From Agrocybe praecox (taxonomy: Eukaryota > Basidiomycota > Agaricomycetes > Agaricales > Agrocybaceae): a stretch of DNA of 64,000 bases. This document shows positions 59,212-64,000 of the stretch, one piece after another. The notes below the pieces were generated by a model that saw nothing but the letters and a program-made list of their open reading frames with translations, had not been told where the DNA came from and ran no database searches. The translations under genes were made by a program, and so were the position numbers. The stretch lies in assembly GCA_964017145.1 (NCBI GenBank), contig OZ024842.1, positions 372,001 to 436,000 on the forward strand, written 5' to 3'. Every line of letters begins with the position of its first letter. Position 1 is the first letter of the stretch.

Positions 59212-60369
59212 CTATAGCTTCGAGTGCTTTGGCAGTTTCGTCTGTACAGCGAGAGGAGGGAAAACTGCCTGTTTCTTTTGAGCTCTCGCAGTAAGGAGGT
59301 CACGAATGTCCTATAAGGTAATTAGTAACAAAACCAAGGAGAAAATTGGACATGTGTCATGAACTAACGTTCGTCATAAGAGCAGCAGCATTCCAAGCGC
59401 TCGTGTAAGCCAAGTTCTCCGGAACACTATGAAAGTACTTGTTAGTGGATTTCTTTTTGAAGAAAATAATAAGAGAAACGCACGAGTGATCCCTAGCATG
59501 GGTAATCAAATGTTTCGATCCCGAGACAGCGATGGGACTCTTTCCAGCAATGAATTTAGCCAGACCCAAAGCTTCTTTCACTACCTCGTCCCTCCCTCCT
59601 GGAACGACCTTGGACAGCAACCCTATTTTCTCAGCTTCCTCTGCGGAGAAGCTACGAGCGGTGTATGTGAGTTCGCGTATGAGAGACTGGTTTCCGGTAA
59701 TTTTAGGGAGGTAGGCCAAGGAGCCAATATCTGGGGCAAGGCCAATGTCGACTTCCTATTGCAGCTCGATGAACAAATATATTTTGTAGTTGCTCAATAT
59801 AAACATACCTTGATAGAGAACACTGCATCGGAAGCGGCGTATCGAATATCACAAATTCCAATCATGTCGAGACCTAACCCAATAACGTGTCCATGTAACG
59901 CAGCAATAACAGGGAAAGGACAGCGTTCAGGAGCTCCAATGGCGTGCTGGAATGCTAGGAGGATTTTCCGTGTGGCGAGTGAAGCACGAGCGGTGTCAAT
60001 GGAGGTGTCTGATCCGCTAGAACCGAGAGACGATGCATCATGCACTAGGAAACACAGTAAGCCACAAGTAAATTAGAGGAGAAAAGCACCCTGCGTACAA
60101 TCTAATCCAGCAGTGAAGAACTTGGGGAACGCCGAAGACAGTACGACAGCACGAACATCGTACCCGTCTTCTACCAGAGAATCAAAAAGCTTTCCATAAG
60201 CCACCCAAAAGTCTACATTAAACGCGTTCACTGGAGCCCTACAAGTATCACATTCAGTCAACTGGTTTTCAGAAAGTGTGGGGTAAAATAAATACCTAGC
60301 AAGCTCAACGAGCAGAACGTGTGGGGAAGGCTCAGAAACTTTGATCCATTTTGAAGAATATTGAGACAT
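59212..60369 (-). CDS. ECH1: Peroxisomal delta(3,5)-delta(2,4)-dienoyl-CoA isomerase (292 aa)
   Basis: Six exons: 60296-60369, 60099-60238, 59809-60044, 59484-59755, 59369-59426 and 59212-59310; 293 codons. Crotonase fold with the oxyanion-hole segments FFTAGLD (about 65-71) and ALHGHVIGLGLDMI (about 120-133). Asp131, Glu151 and Asp159 match the spacing (20 and 8) of the catalytic Asp176, Glu196 and Asp204 of rat ECH1. This distinguishes it from plain enoyl-CoA hydratases. The protein ends in Ser-Lys-Leu, a PTS1 peroxisomal import signal. It should shift double bonds in 3,5-dienoyl-CoA during beta-oxidation of unsaturated fatty acids with odd-numbered double bonds. The start Met is followed directly by the domain, so no mitochondrial presequence is apparent. 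Confidence 0.93.
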
Positions 60370-60749
60370 AAAGTGCAGAAAAGTGTAGAAAGTTTAAGAC
60401 AGTTTACTAAGGTATTGTAGATGGTAGTAGCAGGAGAAGAAAGCCGATATCTATTCCTGGAGCTGGCAGTGATTCAACATGTCAAAACTCAAAAGAGAGG
60501 ATCAAGGGATCATAAACATATCTACTCCGGTTATATCTGTTTGCCGAGCCGGACATCCTCAGAGCCTCTGGGCTGAATATCATTTTTGTTTCTCAAGCTT
60601 TGCTTTCGTTAGCAAGATAAAATGATTTTCATGTCGTGTTATAGCAATCTTACTCTTAGCATTAACCAAAAGTTAATTGAAGCCTTAGAATTCAACAATC
60701 TGTAGAGAAACAAATAGAATTCTTGATACTTCATGTAAATTCGTTCAAA
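60370..60749. other. Spacer between isomerase and dehydrogenase genes
   Basis: 380 bp: promoter of the dienoyl-CoA isomerase and 3' end of the dehydrogenase; nothing else seen. Confidence 0.5.
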
Positions 60750-61736
60750 TTATTGAACACCTCCTGCAAGCGTAGAAGACAATCCTTGTCCCATTCCACT
60801 TCCGGAGGGTGCAGCAGTAGCGCCAGCATCCACAGTCAGAACAGACCCTGTCATCCACCTCGCTTGGTCGCTGGCCAAAAAGCGCACCGCACATCCGGTA
60901 TCCCAACCATTTCCTTCTGTCTTGAGGAGGCTACGATTTTTACGAGCTTCGCGAACTTCCTCAGACATGCCGCTTGCGAATAACATCGGGGTGTATAACA
61001 TACCTTAACCATCGTCAGAACAGGATATAAGAACAACATCGACAAACTCACCCGGACAAACGCAGTTGACTCTGATCCCGCTTGGTGCATGATGGACAGC
61101 CATGGCTCTAGTCATGTTGACCACTGCGCCTTTGCTAGTCGGATAGAGCAACATCGGAGTGCCTCCCACCAGCCCCGCAACGCTCGCCATATTCACAATG
61201 CTTCCTCTTCCTGCTATTGGGTGTCGTTCGTTTTTCTCCATCGCAGGCACGGCGTACTTCGTCATAAGCATCAAGCTAGTGACGTTGATCTCGAGACCTT
61301 TGGCCCACTGCGCCGGATCGACATCAACAGCAGTGCCCAACGGCCCACCCACTCCAACATTATTGACAAGAATATCGAGTCGGCCATACGTCTGCAATGT
61401 ATGTTCGACAGCATGTTTACATTGATCTTCCCGTGTAACGTCGATCTGGAGGGCGATTGCCTTTGCGGGTTTATCTTCACCGTCGAACTCGTCGAGGATC
61501 ATACCAACAGTGATGTTTGCCCAATCGAGGTTCATGTCCGCGCAGACGACTCTTGCTCCAGCTTCTGCAAGCAGGATGGCTGCTGCGCGGCCATTTCCGA
61601 TTCCGAGCGCTCTCGAGCCTGCGCCCGTGACGATGGCTACGCGTCCTTCGAGAGAGCGGGATGGTCGAGGTGGGATTACCCCTGATGTGAGATCGATGTT
61701 GCTGCTCGACATGGGGATACCCTGATTTTCTCCCAA
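60750..61736 (-). CDS. Short-chain dehydrogenase/reductase (312 aa)
   Basis: Two exons: 61052-61736 and 60750-61003, 313 codons. Classical SDR layout: nucleotide-binding TGAGSRALGIG from Thr37, NNVG at 125-128, catalytic Ser185 (NMASVAG), Tyr198 and Lys202 (YPTSK), then RVNCVCPG. The cofactor is NAD(H) or NADP(H). An aspartate at the end of the second strand (VVCADMN, Asp67) hints at NAD preference. The C-terminal 20 residues are Gly/Ser-rich and not part of the usual fold. It lies beside a beta-oxidation isomerase, but it lacks a peroxisomal signal (ends GGVQ). The substrate is not predictable. The second in-frame Met (MSSSN, residue 9) could be the true start. Confidence 0.9.
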
Positions 61737-62632
61737 GCATTTTGTGGTGGTTATTTCAGTGCGGGTGCATTCATGGCTGAGGTTTAATTTTATAAGTCAC
61801 TTACTAGAAATGATCACAAAACGTGAATATGATTGGAAGCCGATAGATGGAATTATACAGCCCGACCAGGTGTGAAAAGGTCTGGACGAAGTCCAGTGAA
61901 TTCGGTTGCATTGGCTATGGTGAAATCAGCGGGGAAACTTCATCCGCATTTGGTGGATAGCAAGACGTACCGAATCGAATTCTTGTGGATGGCTGCCTGG
62001 TTTGGACAAAATGTAAAAGGGTGACGTTTTTGTGCAGGTCCGAGAGAAGATTCCGGTGTTTAGTGTGTCGGTTACGAGCCACCCGAGGCGTGTAACTGCG
62101 ATCCGTGTAAACTTGGCTTTGGGCTGCTGATTGGCTATCAGTAGAGCCGTGATGTGAATCTCTGAGACGCAACTAATTACAAGTGAGGGTATTCAAATGC
62201 TATTCCCAAGTTTGGATCATTGAATTCTTCTGAACGTTATTATCGAAAGAGTAATTTCAGTTTCGTCCTCGCAACGTCGAGTCCTGCTTGACTGAGAAAA
62301 TCGACTTGATCAATATCGAGCAGGATTACCATGAGGGAACTTCTACTCACAGATTGTGATTTCAACGACATTTGAGGCTCTCAAATCTGGGAGTAGAAGA
62401 CTGAATATGCAAAGCTATTAAACACCAGCTGACGAACATGTAAATGATTGGAGAGTTTAGTCGTCGTGCAAATAAGCAGATTGAGCGTAACGAAAGCAAA
62501 TTTCATACGGGGTTGTATACATAAAATCTTAATTACAATGTTTCCTTCTTCCTCGTCTATCATAGGTTGGCGGATATATTCGAACTGGATAAAAAAGCGT
62601 TGGTCCATAGCGTGTATTGAGCATCAAATGCG
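61737..62632. other. Intergenic region
   Basis: About 0.9 kb: promoter of the dehydrogenase and 3' side of the Dap1-like gene; short frames only, none supported. Confidence 0.5.
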
Positions 62633-63256
62633 TTACTTGTCAATGACAGGCCCGTCAGATACTTTGCCGACGGTGTTGTAGCGTTTACTGTGGCATATAT
62701 TGATCAACAACGCCCGCAAACACTCTGGCGATGATGCGAAAAACTCACGAGAAGAACGCGTGCCAGTCATTTAGAGTCTTCATATCCTTCTCATCTAGAG
62801 TGCTATAGTCGGCAACAGCGTCCTCGGGTTTCAAGCTTGATAGACCGAGCCCTCGCGAACCGTCCTTGCCAGCGAAGATGCTGTACGATCTTCCGGGTCC
62901 GTACACATCTTTCTTGGGAGAAACGTCGAAGATGGTGCCTATAATGGCTTCAGAGATACATTTACGCGGATATACCAGCTATTATCACCTTTAATAGCTA
63001 CAAGAATCGGCTTTGAAGGATCTGAACCATCATATTTCTTCAACTCCTCGGTGGTGTATGGGTCATCCTTAGGCGGTGCGAGGTCTTCTCTGGGGGCTTG
63101 CATGATGCTCTTTAAGGGCTTCTTGGGATCCGCTTGCGCTGGTGTAGTAGGTACAGGAGATTTCTTGATAAAAGAGAAAACGGAAGGGAAACGGCGATAG
63201 AAAAGATAAGACGCGGGAAAGACGAGCAAGAGCACGTATTCGAATAATGAGAACAT
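62633..63256 (-). CDS. DAP1: Dap1/MAPR-type cytochrome b5-like heme protein (170 aa)
   Basis: Three exons: 62989-63256, 62749-62938 and 62633-62687; 171 codons. An N-terminal membrane anchor (FEYVLLLVFPASYLFY) is followed by a Pro/Lys-rich linker and a cytochrome b5-like MAPR domain starting YTTEELKKYDG. Tyr102 and Tyr108 (VYGPGRSY) match the spacing of heme-ligand region Tyr107 and Tyr113 of human PGRMC1, and FAGKDGSRGL is a family signature. Yeast Dap1 binds heme and supports the sterol P450 Erg11 at the ER. A similar role in ergosterol synthesis is inferred. An upstream in-frame Met at 63286 is possible, but the one at 63256 places the anchor at the start, as in relatives. Confidence 0.93.
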
Positions 63257-63706
63257 GGTTCGGCAATCGCCGGATGAATTGATCACCGGGTTGGCGTACT
63301 GCGGTCATCTGACTCGACTAAACTCAGGTCGTGGGAAGAGCGATTCCAACTTTTTGTCCAAATATTGTCAGCGCTTATTTCCCCTGGTTATATCCATTCT
63401 GTAGTAAATTTAAGGGAAAACTGACATCGCACTCCTGTGCAGGTTCTGTACTCATGTCTTCCAGTTTAGCGTCACATCGGTCAACGCTCCAACGCGGAAC
63501 GGATGAAACCATTTGTCGTTATTTCTAGCTGGCGACTCGGAACTTTATCGCCCTTTGTTCATCCAATTTAGCGCTTTCTCGCCATAGAGCCATGTATCCT
63601 AGCTCTTTTAGCAAGTACATAAGGACAGGCTTCTCTAGTGTGAACTTTATTTTGTACGAATTCCCAGAACATCTCGAACCACACCGTACACGGCCCTTGT
63701 TGTTGT
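63257..63706. other. Intergenic region upstream of the Dap1-like gene
   Basis: Contains the Dap1-like promoter; no gene supported. Confidence 0.5.
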
Positions 63707-64000
63707 TGTTGGAATAATCGGGGTAAATACAAGCGCACCACGAAGTGGTCACTTGACAGCCGCAGATTATCTCGAGGAGATAATCTGCATTTCATTCTTA
63801 TATTGACATTTGCCACCATTCCTTGTTTTATTATTTTATCTCCTTCTTAGTTTTGTAGCTACATATTTTGTATTTAAAGTGTAGCTACGTGAAATGTAAA
63901 CCTCGCTTGATTGCGAGGGTCCCTACTACAACCCGAGTGACCTCGAAGACCCGGTCATTTTAACAGTTGTGATTTGGTAAAGGGCTCTACATGTTTAGTA
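63707..64000. mobile_element. Probable start of a Copia-type LTR, cut by the window edge
   Basis: Begins TGTTGGAATAATCGGGG, a start typical of fungal and plant Copia LTRs. It contains a perfect 12-bp inverted repeat with a 3-nt loop (GCAGATTATCTC, then GAG, then GAGATAATCTGC; 63762-63788) and a TATTTAAAG promoter-like site near 63871. The end, inner domain and target-site duplication are not in the window. Confidence 0.45.
63762..63788. repeat. Perfect hairpin-forming palindrome
   Basis: Arms of 12 bp and a 3-nt loop, centred on a CTCGAG. It lies inside the probable LTR. Confidence 0.85.

Noticed and set aside
59429..60076. 215-codon plus-strand frame opposite the dienoyl-CoA isomerase
   Set aside because: The minus strand encodes all catalytic residues and a PTS1 signal over six phased exons.
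61089..61685. 198-codon plus-strand frame opposite the dehydrogenase
   Set aside because: It is a shadow of the SDR coding exon.

Overview
The window looks like nuclear DNA of a mushroom-forming basidiomycete (Agaricomycete). Genes are dense with short GT-AG introns of about 45-70 nt. There is a textbook class I hydrophobin, a family of paralogous F-box proteins, a BCS1-type AAA ATPase with very long low-complexity regions, and a small alanine-rich secreted protein. No rRNA, tRNA, CRISPR array or bacterial-style operon was seen. I built every exon model by hand from splice signals, reading-frame continuity and family motifs. In each complete model the exon lengths sum to a whole number of codons.

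Left part (1-24.7 kb). A secreted berberine-bridge-type flavin oxidase runs off the left edge. A small secreted protein with a 9-nt micro-exon follows. Next comes a repeat-rich block holding two copies (about 5.36-8.46 and 11.42-14.7 kb) of a 3-kb segmental duplication. Each copy carries a decayed, antisense copy of the BCS1-like gene from which the ATPase core is missing. A shorter repeat, called R here, borders these units. The first of three F-box genes (9.6, 17.5 and 19.5 kb) sits between the two copies, just downstream of a 0.7-kb element with terminal inverted repeats. Two hypothetical ORFs lie at 15.2 and 16.35 kb. A gene-poor stretch (21.2-24.7 kb) holds a tandem duplication and a possible MITE.

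Middle (24.7-46.9 kb). The intact BCS1-like gene (8 exons, 1,327 aa) is followed by a 19-exon MFS transporter on the minus strand. A pseudogene fragment at 35.77-36.24 kb carries just the ATPase core that the two left-hand copies lack. Dispersed repeat X (36.9-38.1 kb) is shared, inverted, with 4.74-5.11 kb. After a gene-poor stretch come the hydrophobin, which has a mucin-like Thr/Pro-rich extension, and a broken F-box copy.

Right part (46.9-64 kb). This part is better preserved: a flavin monooxygenase, a fourth intact F-box paralogue, a conserved membrane-linked protein of unknown function, and an F-box/LRR-like protein of another subfamily. Four metabolic genes follow on the minus strand: a 2-oxoglutarate/Fe(II) oxygenase, a dienoyl-CoA isomerase ending in the peroxisomal signal SKL, a short-chain dehydrogenase and a Dap1/MAPR-type heme protein. 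A probable Copia-type LTR begins near the right edge.

The genes do not form one obvious pathway. The main theme is birth and death of F-box and BCS1-like genes inside repeat-rich DNA on the left, against steady metabolic genes on the right.
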